From NCBI RefSeq assembly GCF_947498345.1, contig NZ_CANMJY010000001.1:434001-498000 (forward strand): DNA of 64,000 nucleotides. The letters run 5' to 3'. Positions 16,546 to 24,891 of this stretch are shown here, piece by piece. Origin of the DNA: an uncultured Winogradskyella sp. (lineage in GTDB: Bacteria; Bacteroidota; Bacteroidia; Flavobacteriales; Flavobacteriaceae). The stretch's first letter is position 1; each line of letters starts with the position of its first letter. The position numbers and the translations under genes were made by a program. The notes under the pieces are model-generated. The model was given only the letters and a program-made list of their open reading frames with translations. It was not told the DNA's origin and searched no databases.

Positions 16546-17574
16546 TTGAGTAAAAGCAATAAAGTAAAAAATGGGTTTTTTAAAACTCAAGTAGATCGTT
16601 TTGGACAAAACCCTTACATAAAAGCTTCAGAAGAAGTCGTTAAATTAGTGCCATTTAAAACAGACTTGTCAAAAGTAACTGTTGAGAATCTTAATTTAGT
16701 TAGTATTTCGCTACCCTATATTGAAAGTGAAGATTTTGATTTAAAATCTAATGATTTGGATTATCCTTTAAATCATGTAATCGTAAAATACAGTAATAGT
16801 TATAGAAAGAATCTTCTTAAACAATTCAAAAAAGCTTTGTTGTATGCGGTTGAAAAGTATAAGGCTAACGTTATATGTATTAATGAACTCGGCATGCCGA
16901 CGAACATAAACGGAATAGAAAATAAAAATGCAATAAACTTTGCAAAGAAAATTGCAAATGAGCATAATTGCCTTATTATTGCAGGCTCAAATCATACTAC
17001 TGAAGGTTATTTTAATGTTGGTTATGTGTTTTACCCAGGATTGGACAATGACGGTAATACACACAGGGCATTTTTAAAAAATATTGGAGCTTTCCAGATA
17101 GGTGAAAAACTTTTTACTCCTTCTGAGAGATTGATATTTCATACCAAGGCATTCGGTCTCGGTTTCTCATTTATGATTTGTCTAGAGATTGCAGATTTTT
17201 CAAGTTCTTCAACAATTGTTCATAACAAAGAAAATACAGATATATTAATTGTGCCTACATATTTAACGAGTTATGGTCCCATTGCGAAAGTTGCTAAAAC
17301 CTTAAGTGAAGCTTGCGGAGGTGTGTTACTAAATAATTGCTACAAGTCAAATGATGTGCCTTATAGTATATTGTATGAAAATGGAAAGCTTCCGTCTTCT
17401 AGAAACTCTAAGATGAGAAAGGAAGTCGTTCTGGATGATAATACGAAAATAGTTTTAAGAAGGATTAATGTAGAGGATTTTGTAAATAGAAAAGAATATA
17501 AAATAGAAAACCTATCTAAAGAAACTCGTTTCCTTTTTGGGGTTGACTATAGTAGGCGTGATGATGTTTCTTGA
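16546..17574 (+). CDS. Carbon-nitrogen hydrolase (nitrilase-fold) protein
   Basis: 342 residues with the nitrilase catalytic set: Glu114 (INELGMP), Lys178 (AFLKNIG) and Cys212 (MICLEIADF). The start is a TTG at 16546 (MSKSNKV); the first in-frame ATG lies inside the catalytic domain, so a non-ATG start is required. Nitrilase superfamily enzymes cleave nitriles or amides; nitrilase domains also occur fused to reverse transcriptases in the DRT1 anti-phage system. Here the partner is the unknown protein 14 bases upstream. Substrate cannot be assigned. Confidence 0.85.
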   Translation: MSKSNKVKNGFFKTQVDRFGQNPYIKASEEVVKLVPFKTDLSKVTVENLNLVSISLPYIESEDFDLKSNDLDYPLNHVIVKYSNSYRKNLLKQFKKALLYAVEKYKANVICINELGMPTNINGIENKNAINFAKKIANEHNCLIIAGSNHTTEGYFNVGYVFYPGLDNDGNTHRAFLKNIGAFQIGEKLFTPSERLIFHTKAFGLGFSFMICLEIADFSSSSTIVHNKENTDILIVPTYLTSYGPIAKVAKTLSEACGGVLLNNCYKSNDVPYSILYENGKLPSSRNSKMRKEVVLDDNTKIVLRRINVEDFVNRKEYKIENLSKETRFLFGVDYSRRDDVS

Positions 17575-17576
17575 AA

Positions 17577-18785
17577 TTAAAAATTAACAACTGAATCCAA
17601 AGCCTCGTCAGTTTCCTTATGCATAAAATTTTGCTGATAGTTCACTGTGGTCGTAATAGAGGAGTGGCGATATAATTTCTGTAACATTTGTATTGGAATT
17701 TTATCACCTGATAGATTGCCAAAAGTGTGTCTGGCAATATGCATTGATAACTTTTTATCAATACCTAATTTGTTTGCAACCCTCTCCAACCGTCTATTGA
17801 TGCTTCTTGTGATTGTATTTTTTCTCGTAGCTAATTTCATTGGATTTTTAATATCGGATTCCTGTAAAAATGGAAAAATTAAATCACTCTTTTCTTTTGT
17901 GCTTGTATAGATGTCTAATATAGCTTTTGCTTTTTCTGGTATGGATAAAGATACAAGCTTTTCATTTTTATCCATTCGATAATGAAGACGACCATCCCTA
18001 AAGTCAGATTTTCTGAGTTTTATAACATCCCCGACACGAATGCCAGCAAAGTAAAAACTCAAAAGCCAAATATGAACTGCGACTTGTTGGGAAGGAGTAA
18101 GGTTTTGGGCTTCCTCTAAAAGTTTAACTTCTTTTTTGTTCAATCCTATTTTTTCGCTCTCAGGAAGCTTAATTTGTACTTTATCCTTGCCAAAAGGATA
18201 GAATTTAGAATCAATATCAAATTCCTTAATCGCTAGGTTGTAAATCGTCCTAATCAATATGAGGTAGTTAATAGCAGTTCTGGCTGAAACATTTCTTTCG
18301 TATAAAAGATGATTTTGAAACTTTTTTAATAGGGTAACGTCCACATCGAAAAAGGGTAGATGGCTAGTTCCTAGAAAATCTTGAAAAATACCGAGTCTTC
18401 CTTCTTCGGTTCTCAGTTGCCCAATCTTTTTTCTTTTCCTTATGGCTGATAAATGAATTTTTGAAACCTCAAAAAAGTCCATTTTGTCCTTGCCGACAAT
18501 CTTTTTCTTGATGCTGTTGGAAGAAGTGGAATTTTGATTTGTTTGGACATCAAGAGCTACGCTATGCGCTTCACTTAACTTCTTCAAAAGATAGTTGTTT
18601 AATCTCTTTGAGTTTGGATGTGATTTTTTAGCCAATCCCTCTTTGGAATTCCAATCACTTTCTTTGATATATTCACCTGTAAAGATAAATCTTGATTTAC
18701 GATTTTGGGTAATACGAAGAGCTATGGGAAAAGTTCCCTCTTTTTTCTTGTAATTCTTTCTGAGTACTATCTTTACAGTCGCCAT
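17577..18785 (-). CDS. Tyrosine integrase of the island
   Basis: 402-residue Bacteroidota-type site-specific integrase. N-terminal arm-binding domain (1-85), SAM-like core-binding domain (about 105-200), catalytic domain with Arg250 (AGIRVGDV), HIAR at 349-352 (MHIARHTFG), His374 (LYRHSS) and nucleophile Tyr383 (VNYQQ). Its 5' end faces a 42-bp tRNA-Met fragment 175 bases away, the classical layout of an element integrated at a tRNA 3' end. Nearly abuts the convergent nitrilase gene (2-base gap). Confidence 0.95.
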   Translation of the reverse strand: MATVKIVLRKNYKKKEGTFPIALRITQNRKSRFIFTGEYIKESDWNSKEGLAKKSHPNSKRLNNYLLKKLSEAHSVALDVQTNQNSTSSNSIKKKIVGKDKMDFFEVSKIHLSAIRKRKKIGQLRTEEGRLGIFQDFLGTSHLPFFDVDVTLLKKFQNHLLYERNVSARTAINYLILIRTIYNLAIKEFDIDSKFYPFGKDKVQIKLPESEKIGLNKKEVKLLEEAQNLTPSQQVAVHIWLLSFYFAGIRVGDVIKLRKSDFRDGRLHYRMDKNEKLVSLSIPEKAKAILDIYTSTKEKSDLIFPFLQESDIKNPMKLATRKNTITRSINRRLERVANKLGIDKKLSMHIARHTFGNLSGDKIPIQMLQKLYRHSSITTTVNYQQNFMHKETDEALDSVVNF

Positions 18786-18959
18786 ATTTGCTTTGATTTT
18801 GCTAACATAAAGATACGAATTTTATGTACAACATATGTACAACAAATGATGTTTTTAGATGTTAAATTTTGAATTTAAGAAATTAAATAATTTTGTAAAA
18901 TACTGAAATACAGTAGTTTTAAATCCATTTGAATTCATTTAAAACCATATGTCATAGAA

Positions 18960-19001
18960 CTCATAACCCGAAGGTCACTGGTTCGAGTCCAGTTCCCGCT
19001 A
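18960..19001 (+). other. tRNA-Met 3' fragment, probable attachment site
   Basis: Matches the 3' half of a tRNA with anticodon CAT: loop CTCATAA, stem strand CCCGA, variable AGGTC, T arm ACTGG-TTCGAGT-CCAGT, acceptor strand TCCCGCT and discriminator A. The 5' half is missing: upstream bases do not pair with the anticodon stem. With the tRNA on the plus strand, the intact gene should lie beyond the left edge, at the far end of the element. Confidence 0.85.
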
Positions 19002-20091
19002 CTAAATGAGACTCAAGTGCTTTTTGCGTTTGAGTCTTTTCTTTTTTGTTGTCGTATTGTTTTAAGAATGAATTAGTTAAGTCGAATAAAAGATTCAATT
19101 TACTGGTTCGACATTCCTTGTTTTTCATTGAAAACCGAAAACCTTCTGGAAATATGATATTTTGAAATACTCTCTTATTGTGATAGTCAAGAGATTTATA
19201 GAATTGACTAGGGTTATCAGCTATCTTTAAAAAGAATTTCATCACTTTTTTGTGGTTCGACATTTTTGATGGTAGATTCAGCAATAATTGTGTTTTCTTT
19301 TCAATGAGTTCTTTTAGTCTTAAACCATGCTTTTCAAAAATATCTTTTGATATTTCATCAGTTGCATATCTAAACTCCATTTTGTCATATTGTTCTTGAA
19401 GTTTGTGGATTTCAGAATTAAGTTGTCTTTTACGATCTCCACTTGATGATATTTCAGTTTGAATTATTTTTTCTAATTGCTTAGAAAAAAGATTTTGAAA
19501 TGCTTTTGAGAATTTTAAGGATTCTAACTTTTTAGAAAATTGTTGATGCATTCCATCAGTAAGTGATTTAGCTCTTGTATTAGCATTAACCGTTTTATTG
19601 CACGAAGAACATTTGTAGTATAAGATTTGTTTTCTTTTGTTCTTATATGACGTCATATTAGTATCACAGTCGTCACAAATTAGAAACTTCGGTACTAAGG
19701 GTGTTTCTATTTTACCATTTATCTTGGGGATTCCAATTTGAGCAGAGTTATTTAACTTATGTTGGAGTAAATCAAATTCCTTTCTACTAATTATTGGTGT
19801 CCAATGACCTTTTATTTCTGTATCAGGAATCAAACTGTTGGTAAAGTAACCTGCATAAAATAAATTAGACCACATCTTGTTTAAACTCTGCTTAGGAATA
19901 TATAGGCCTTCTAACTGTAAATAGTCTTGAATTTCTTTATCTCCATAATTTTTATAGAGCTTTAATTTAAAGGCTTCTTTAATCAATAATCCATCATCAT
20001 TAAGCTTTATTTCCTGTTTTGCCTGTAATTTTATTGGGTCAGATACTCTGGGTAGTGTTCCAAACGGGAGCTTTTGCAAAATAGTAATCAT
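18961..20091 (-). pseudogene. Large serine recombinase remnant without catalytic domain
   Basis: 376-codon frame containing only the C-terminal part of a large serine recombinase: the recombinase domain (LLIKEAFKLKLYKNYGDKEI, then LNKMWSNLFYAGYFTNSL), a zinc ribbon (CDDCDTN ... CSSCNKT) and the long coiled coil. The N-terminal resolvase domain with the catalytic serine is absent, and the frame begins in what should be the linker, so the gene is 5'-truncated. The last residues (GTGLEPVTFGL) are an artefact of reading antisense through the tRNA fragment. Evidence of an older element at the same tRNA locus. Confidence 0.85.
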
Positions 20092-20122
20092 TAACTGCTG
20101 ATAGTTAATAACTTATAAAGTT

Positions 20123-20152
20123 AACAGGCTCTTTTTTAAGAGCCTGTTCTTG
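20123..20152. terminator. Terminator-like hairpin
   Basis: AACAGGCTCTT (20123-20133), TTTT loop, AAGAGCCTGTT (20138-20148), then TCTTG. It lies in the junction between the recombinase remnant and the RHS fragment. Confidence 0.8.
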
Positions 20153-20171
20153 TTCATTGCTATGATAAACG

Positions 20172-20228
20172 TTTCTTAAACCTTATAAAATAAAGGTTTT
20201 AGATGCTGTGGTGTTTCAAACGGGCTCC
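20172..20228. repeat. RHS-flanking direct repeat, copy A
   Basis: Imperfect copy of 21993-22042; shared blocks are AAATAAAGGTT and GTGTTTCAAACGGGCTC. It flanks the RHS/immunity pair on the left. Confidence 0.7.
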
Positions 20229-20292
20229 TAAGATATACTTGTAGGATATTTCATATATTTACGATGCCACAGGTGTTAAACTAAAAAAGATT

Positions 20293-21411
20293 GTGAGTAC
20301 AGGGACAACAACCGAATATGTAGGTAATTATATCTATGAGAACAATAGCTTAAAGATGTTTTCACACCCGGAAGGGTATTCTGAGCCTATCCCAAGTGGT
20401 AAAATACCAACGTACCGTTATATCTACCAGTTTAAGGATCATTTGGGGAATGTTAGACTCACCTATGCCGATAGTGATGGGAATGGTAGTATTAACTCAA
20501 GTACAGAAATCATTGAGGAAAACAACTACTATCCCTTTGGCTTAAAACATAAAGGGTATAATGACATCGTTTCTGCTAATGTGAATAGCGTAGCGAGCAA
20601 GTTTAAGTACAATGGTAAGGAATTAGATGAAGATTTAGGTTTAAATTTATATCATTATGGATTTAGGTTATATGATCCTGCCATTGGTAGATTTCCTAGT
20701 ATTGATCCAATATCAGATAAATTTCCTCACGTATCAACTTATAACTATGCTGAAAATGAACCTGTAGGTAGCATTGATTTGTGGGGTCTTCAAAGATGGA
20801 AAGTAAATGGTAGAGAGAGAACAAAGGAATATACAACAGATCAAAAGCATAGTGCGCAAAGGTCTTTAGCTCTTCAAAACCCTACTTATGCTTATCGACT
20901 GGCTTTTGTAGTTGGAAATAAATCAAAAGTTGATAAAAATACTATAACAGCAACAAGTCATAGACTTAGTTATACAGCACGAGGAATAACAGAAACCAAT
21001 GGAATAAGACATTCTTTGTGGTCAGCATTAATTACTAGCAAATATGATTCAGGTTTTGCTGAATCTGTAGGAAATGCACATGAAGGCTTATATATGATGG
21101 ACTCATCAGAAATTGATTTTTCAAAGGACTTTGAAGGAGATTCTAATTTAGCAGATTCTGTTATTGATCTTTTAAATAATGAAATTGGAAGAAGGATCGG
21201 TGAAGAAAATGAAGGAGAAAGTAATAAAGATATTATGATGAAAGTTTTAGACAAAGCACTTGAAGATGGTTTATGGAGCTCTAAAAAAGACAAAAAAGGT
21301 AACATTACTATTTTTAGAAAAAAATTGAAAAAAAGTCAATATAATAGGATTGTGGAACGGTTAAATAACTTAGATGACAATGGAAGACCAAAGGACGAAG
21401 AGGATGAATAA
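20293..21411 (+). CDS. Orphan RHS-repeat toxin C-terminal tip
   Basis: 372 residues from a GTG start, but RHS homology is already open from about 20245 (YIYDATGVKLKKI), so the gene lacks the long shell of a complete RHS protein. The RHS core end is clear: DHLGNVRLTY, ENNYYPFGLKHKGYN, KYNGKELDEDLGLNLYHYGFRLYDPAIGRFPSIDPI (given in parts), ending near residue 165 at SIDLWGLQ. The tip that follows has RHSLWSALITSK and NAHEG, resembling the DUF6973-type domain with a conserved His and His-Glu. Probably a displaced polymorphic-toxin module, with the next gene as immunity. Confidence 0.8.
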   Translation: MSTGTTTEYVGNYIYENNSLKMFSHPEGYSEPIPSGKIPTYRYIYQFKDHLGNVRLTYADSDGNGSINSSTEIIEENNYYPFGLKHKGYNDIVSANVNSVASKFKYNGKELDEDLGLNLYHYGFRLYDPAIGRFPSIDPISDKFPHVSTYNYAENEPVGSIDLWGLQRWKVNGRERTKEYTTDQKHSAQRSLALQNPTYAYRLAFVVGNKSKVDKNTITATSHRLSYTARGITETNGIRHSLWSALITSKYDSGFAESVGNAHEGLYMMDSSEIDFSKDFEGDSNLADSVIDLLNNEIGRRIGEENEGESNKDIMMKVLDKALEDGLWSSKKDKKGNITIFRKKLKKSQYNRIVERLNNLDDNGRPKDEEDE

Positions 21412-21859
21412 ACTGGCTTTGATAATAATAATTTTATTTTCAAATTGTCAAAATTATGAATCACCTAGCAGATTATTAATTGCTATAGAACAAATAAGTT
21501 TTTCAAAACATATTGAGAAAAATGAGATCAATTTGAAAGATGTTTATAATTTTGAATGGGAATTATTATATATTTTTAAAGAGCATGTTGAACCAAAAGA
21601 TATAAGTGAAATTATAGGATTTGATTGTGAGTGCGAAATTGTTCCAGATGGTCTAGAAATGTATATATTTATATATAATGGTAGTATAGTAGAAAAAAAT
21701 ATAGTAGAGACAACAGGTTATGATTTTAATATCCAAAATTATTTGGATTTAGATAAGTCTATAGTTATTAATTCAAAAAACTCTAAATTCATAATTTTAG
21801 ATAAAAAGAGTTATTATTTGCTAGAACCAATTAATAACATAGATAACAGTAAAGAGTAG
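21404..21859 (+). CDS. Putative immunity lipoprotein for the RHS tip
   Basis: 151 residues from ATG 21404, overlapping the RHS frame by 8 bases. The N-terminus MNKLALIIIILFSNCQN is a lipoprotein signal with Cys15. The acidic remainder has no recognised domain. Placement directly after a polymorphic-toxin tip and translational overlap are the usual signs of an immunity gene; this is inference from context. An in-frame ATG at 21374 is less likely because it would spoil the signal peptide. Confidence 0.65.
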   Translation: MNKLALIIIILFSNCQNYESPSRLLIAIEQISFSKHIEKNEINLKDVYNFEWELLYIFKEHVEPKDISEIIGFDCECEIVPDGLEMYIFIYNGSIVEKNIVETTGYDFNIQNYLDLDKSIVINSKNSKFIILDKKSYYLLEPINNIDNSKE

Positions 21860-21992
21860 TTAATCCTATAAGGTAGTGTCCCAAATTAGGATATGGTATG
21901 TAATTAGAGTTTAAGTAATTGAAAAACAGCAATTAACAGAAATGTTGATTGTTATTTTTCTTCATTCATTGGTATATTGGTAAAAGACTAAA

Positions 21993-22042
21993 TCTCTTAG
22001 AAACCTTAAAATAAAGGTTGCTGTAGTGTTTCAAACGGGCTC
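21993..22042. repeat. RHS-flanking direct repeat, copy B
   Basis: Imperfect copy of 20172-20228, to the right of the immunity gene. Such repeats are expected where RHS tips are exchanged by homologous recombination. Confidence 0.7.
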
Positions 22043-22078
22043 TTGGAATAACTTATACGAATTAAGCTTGAAACAAGT

Positions 22079-22219
22079 GGTACAACGGTTTTGTTTACTA
22101 AATTAGTTGCGTGTTTGAGCAACTAATTTAGTAAACAAAAACGAACGCGAGAAAATTCCGAAGGAATTTTCCAAATAAGCAACGATCAAAGCAATTAATT
22201 ATACACGTTGTTGCCAGTA
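22079..22219. repeat. Cassette-boundary repeat R1
   Basis: First of the attC-like repeats. Left core GTACAACGG, right arm TATACACGTTGTTGCCAGTA. Contains a perfect 22-bp inverted repeat (22089-22110 with 22119-22140) and the inner palindrome AAAATTCCGAAGGAATTTT. Its right end GTTGCCAGTA is the exact complement of TACTGGCAAC at the left end of R2. Confidence 0.85.
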
Positions 22220-22223
22220 GTTT

Positions 22224-22805
22224 TTATTCGGTTATATATTTTTCAAATTCAGTCTTTTCTACTTTCTCGATTTTGGTTGGTTTTTCTATTTTTAATTTTC
22301 CGGATTCTGTAAATGATGTGCTTTTATCATTCGGTTTTTCAATGAAATATTCGAAAGTTTCACTTCCAAAATCATATTTTGACCAAGCAAAGGTTCCTTT
22401 TAGATTTGGGTTGTGGTAATAATTTGTTTCGGTTTTTGCGTTTAAAATTCCGTATTCTATTACTTTTTTAAAATGTCCATTATGTGGTTCAGGTTTCCAC
22501 CAGTAAGTAGTATATTTTCCAGATTGAGCTTTGTCCTTTTTCCAGTCAACTTTTAATTCAGGAATTCCGAGTATTTCTCGTTCAGAGTTAAATTCAATTC
22601 CGTGATTTTTATTTAGAGGAATGAAGAATTCTGTTATTATAAACGCTATAAAAATTCCAATATAGACTTTTCTCTTGTTCCAAAAATTTTTGAGCAATTC
22701 TTTGATCGATAACTCTCTATTTTTATTCCAATCCCAAATTATTAAAATCGGCATTGAAATCAGAAATATCATTAAAATTCCAAAAAAGAAGTAATGTCCG
22801 TTCAT
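22224..22805 (-). CDS. Membrane-anchored hypothetical protein
   Basis: 193 residues with two membrane helices (about 5-25 and 48-64), then a soluble domain with many aromatic residues (YTTYWWKPEPHNGHF, YHNPNLKGTFAWSKYDFG). No family recognised. Sole gene of the unit between R1 and R2. Its last codons (ITE, stop) lie in a stretch of sequence also found at the end of the unrelated toxin gene in the next cassette, so the repeat-associated sequence reaches into the coding end. Confidence 0.75.
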   Translation of the reverse strand: MNGHYFFFGILMIFLISMPILIIWDWNKNRELSIKELLKNFWNKRKVYIGIFIAFIITEFFIPLNKNHGIEFNSEREILGIPELKVDWKKDKAQSGKYTTYWWKPEPHNGHFKKVIEYGILNAKTETNYYHNPNLKGTFAWSKYDFGSETFEYFIEKPNDKSTSFTESGKLKIEKPTKIEKVEKTEFEKYITE

Positions 22806-22815
22806 TTGGTCAAAT

Positions 22816-22952
22816 TACTGGCAACGGTCTCGGCTATGAGTAGTTGCGTGGGTTAGCACTTAATTTTGCAAGTACACACCAAGTTAGAAATTCCGCAGGA
22901 ATTTCTAAAGTAGGCGAGAACAAGCAATTACTTATAGCCAATGTTGGGTGTA
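22816..22952. repeat. Cassette-boundary repeat R2
   Basis: Left end TACTGGCAACGG, right end CCAATGTTGGGTGTA; inner palindrome GAAATTCCGCAGGAATTTC. Right end GTTGGGTGTA pairs exactly with TACACCCAAC at the left of R3, bracketing the ParDE cassette. Confidence 0.9.
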
Positions 22953-22956
22953 GTTT

Positions 22957-23256
22957 TTATTCGGTTATCCTATTTTTCAAATCCATTCGCTCGTGTAAAA
23001 TTCTTATGATTTCAATTCTATCACTAGATATTTGCTGATAAAATATTATATGCTTTCCAGATTTTAGTCCGAGTAAGTTTTTGCTTATTCCGTCATATTC
23101 TTTTCCAATATCAGGACTTTCTCCAATTCCATTACAAGCCATTTTAACTGTTGCATAATATTTGTCGGCTTGTTTTTCAGACCATTTTTCGAAAGTGTAG
23201 TCCCAAATTCTATTTAAGTCATTAATGGCTTCTTGTCTCAGTATAACTTTAGCCAT
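22957..23256 (-). CDS. RelE/ParE-family toxin
   Basis: 99 residues of the ParE/RelE fold: helical N-terminus (EAINDLNRIWDYTFEKW), then the beta-sheet core ending HIIFYQQISSDRIEIIRILHERMD with the conserved Arg/His. ParE members poison gyrase and RelE members cut mRNA on the ribosome; the sequence is closer to ParE. Overlaps the antitoxin gene by 8 bases. Toxin-antitoxin pairs are typical stabilising cargo of cassette arrays. Confidence 0.93.
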   Translation of the reverse strand: MAKVILRQEAINDLNRIWDYTFEKWSEKQADKYYATVKMACNGIGESPDIGKEYDGISKNLLGLKSGKHIIFYQQISSDRIEIIRILHERMDLKNRITE

Positions 23257-23497
23257 TCTTTCTTTTTTCTGCTTTTAGTCTTTTCAGATTTTCATCAAAG
23301 TCAAAGTCTTCAACTAAAGGACTGTTCAATCCTTCTTGTATAGCATTTCTCAATGCGATTACTTTACTTTCTTCATTTTCCAGCATTCTAAGTCCAGCTC
23401 TTATAACTTCGCTAACGTTTTTGTATCGACCTGCAGAAACTTGAGTTTGTACAAACTGGTCAAAATAATTTCCGAGTGATATAGATGTATTTTTCAT
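23249..23497 (-). CDS. ParD-family antitoxin
   Basis: 82 residues from ATG 23497 (MKNTSISLGNYFDQFV); an upstream TTG would add nine residues and overlap the operator. Ribbon-helix-helix N-terminus (SISLGNYFDQFVQTQVSAG, then SEVIRAGLRMLE), disordered acidic C-terminus that wraps the toxin. Upstream is a 19-bp palindrome, probably the autoregulatory operator. Cassette between R2 and R3. Confidence 0.92.
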   Translation of the reverse strand: MKNTSISLGNYFDQFVQTQVSAGRYKNVSEVIRAGLRMLENEESKVIALRNAIQEGLNSPLVEDFDFDENLKRLKAEKRKNG

Positions 23498-23516
23498 TAT
23501 TTTACTTTTAATCAAA

Positions 23517-23535
23517 TTTACCAAAAATTGGTAAA
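23517..23535. promoter_or_regulatory. Probable ParD operator palindrome
   Basis: TTTACCAA-AAA-TTGGTAAA about 20 bases before the antitoxin start. Ribbon-helix-helix antitoxins bind palindromes of this kind to repress their own operon. Confidence 0.65.
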
Positions 23536-23563
23536 AACTCCAAATTTATCTCGATTTTCAAAT

Positions 23564-23699
23564 TACACCCAACGTATTTGTGTATGGAAAGTAGCAGGTT
23601 AAATAGCCTTTACATTTCCGATATGTGAAAGATAATAAAAAAGCGCAAACCAAAAGGTTTACGCTAATCTTGCTATTTTTTATATACGTTGTTAGGCAC
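23564..23699. repeat. Cassette-boundary repeat R3
   Basis: Left TACACCCAACG, right ATACGTTGTTAGGCAC. Belongs to the second subfamily, with inner arms AAAGTAGCAGG and CTTGCTATTTTTTATA and centre AAACCAAAAGGTTT. Right end GTTAGGCAC pairs with GTGCCTAAC at R4. Confidence 0.9.
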
Positions 23700-23705
23700 T
23701 GCCTT

Positions 23706-24212
23706 TTATGAATCTTTAGCCATTTTATCTGTCATTTCCTCAATTGAACTTAGCATAAAGGCTTGAAATTGTTCTTCAGTCATTTGTGGGTTTTTCATAA
23801 ACTCATCATAGTTCGACCACCAAACAAGTATGCACTTTCCATAGCCAAGGTCAACTACTTGCATGAAGTTAGTCATACCTTTTACAGGTGCTCCCTCAAG
23901 TACGGAATATGAAAAGCTACGTGATGATTCATCATAAGCAACAATTTTTTCTTTGAAGAATCCTTTCCCATCTGGTGTATGGCAAATTCTTTCTCCTCCA
24001 ACTCCCATATTGCCACTCCAATCTACCTTGGCAATCGCAGAGGAATATTTATGTACTTGGTCTAGTTTCCTAACTGTCTTCCACATTTCATCTGCGGACT
24101 TATTTACTACCTTACTAAATTGAACTTTTGGCTCACCCATACTTTGGGCAGATGTCAAATTTGCACTTAATAGAAGAACTAACGTGCTTAATAATAGATT
24201 TTTAATTTTCAT
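23706..24212 (-). CDS. Secreted SRPBCC-family protein
   Basis: 168 residues. Signal peptide 1-22 (ending LTSAQS), then a START/SRPBCC ligand-binding fold (VNKSADEMWKTVRKLDQVHKYSS, with RICHTPDGKGFFKEKI in the middle). Such domains bind hydrophobic ligands. Lies between R3 and R4 with a second SRPBCC gene and a sigma-factor gene on the same strand, so the three form one cassette. Ligand unknown. Confidence 0.85.
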   Translation of the reverse strand: MKIKNLLLSTLVLLLSANLTSAQSMGEPKVQFSKVVNKSADEMWKTVRKLDQVHKYSSAIAKVDWSGNMGVGGERICHTPDGKGFFKEKIVAYDESSRSFSYSVLEGAPVKGMTNFMQVVDLGYGKCILVWWSNYDEFMKNPQMTEEQFQAFMLSSIEEMTDKMAKDS

Positions 24213-24269
24213 TGTTAATGATTTTTATAATTTACCTTTTGATACAGTATTAATTGATGTGTTACAGAA

Positions 24270-24773
24270 TTAAGCTACTTTTTTTCTGTTTTTTGCCAAT
24301 TCCTTTTGTTTATAAACGCTTGGGCTTCCCGTTTCAACGAATATTTTTAGGTCTTCAATAACGCCTGCTACTGTTTTGTTGAGTTGCATTTTCATCATTG
24401 GTCCCATAATGGCACCTTTTAAGCCTTTGGTTTGCATTTTTATGTACATGCTTACAAGCGTATTGCTTCCCTTTCTTTCCAAAGACCATGTGTTAACAGC
24501 GGATGTGATAAAACCAGGAAACCCTTTAACGACTTCATATTGCAGAACATAATTCTTTGAGTCAAATTTTTTGATGTCCTCCTGTATAGTTCCAAAGCCA
24601 GAAACTTCACAGGTTCTGTTGCTACATTCTGCCCCTTGAAACTTTGGTTTTCCAAACCCTTCTGAATGCGTTAGCCCTCTTGCCCATTTATAGGCGGTAG
24701 TAAATTGATTTCCCAACACTTCCCATACTTCTTGAATTGGACGATTAATTACGATTTCTTTTTTTATCTCCAT
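24270..24773 (-). CDS. Cytoplasmic SRPBCC-family protein
   Basis: 167 residues, no signal peptide. Starts EIKKEIVINRPIQEVWEVLG, the common N-terminal strand and helix of polyketide-cyclase-like SRPBCC proteins; C-terminal helix around 130-150. Paralogous in fold, not closely in sequence, to the secreted neighbour. Likely regulated by the sigma factor encoded upstream. Confidence 0.85.
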   Translation of the reverse strand: MEIKKEIVINRPIQEVWEVLGNQFTTAYKWARGLTHSEGFGKPKFQGAECSNRTCEVSGFGTIQEDIKKFDSKNYVLQYEVVKGFPGFITSAVNTWSLERKGSNTLVSMYIKMQTKGLKGAIMGPMMKMQLNKTVAGVIEDLKIFVETGSPSVYKQKELAKNRKKVA

Positions 24774-24838
24774 TTTGTATAAATTTTTAATTCGTCATTT
24801 TGATACAGAAAATATACTGGTGTTACAAAACAGAAAAC

Positions 24839-24873
24839 AAAAAGCCCATAATTTTCACAATCACGGGCTTTTT
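24839..24873 (-). terminator. Terminator after the sigma-factor gene
   Basis: AAAAAGCCC (24839-24847) and GGGCTTTTT (24865-24873) form a 9-bp stem downstream of the minus-strand sigma gene; transcription reading left ends in a T run. Confidence 0.85.
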
Positions 24874-24891
24874 TATAAGTATTAGTCAATA

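Noticed and set aside
18961-19001. C-terminal coding sequence GTGLEPVTFGL of the serine recombinase
   Set aside because: This is the well-known peptide produced when a frame reads antisense through a tRNA 3' end; the DNA is a tRNA fragment.
22844-23038. Small plus-strand frame across R2
   Set aside because: It covers repeat R2 and runs antisense into the ParE-type toxin gene; no independent support.
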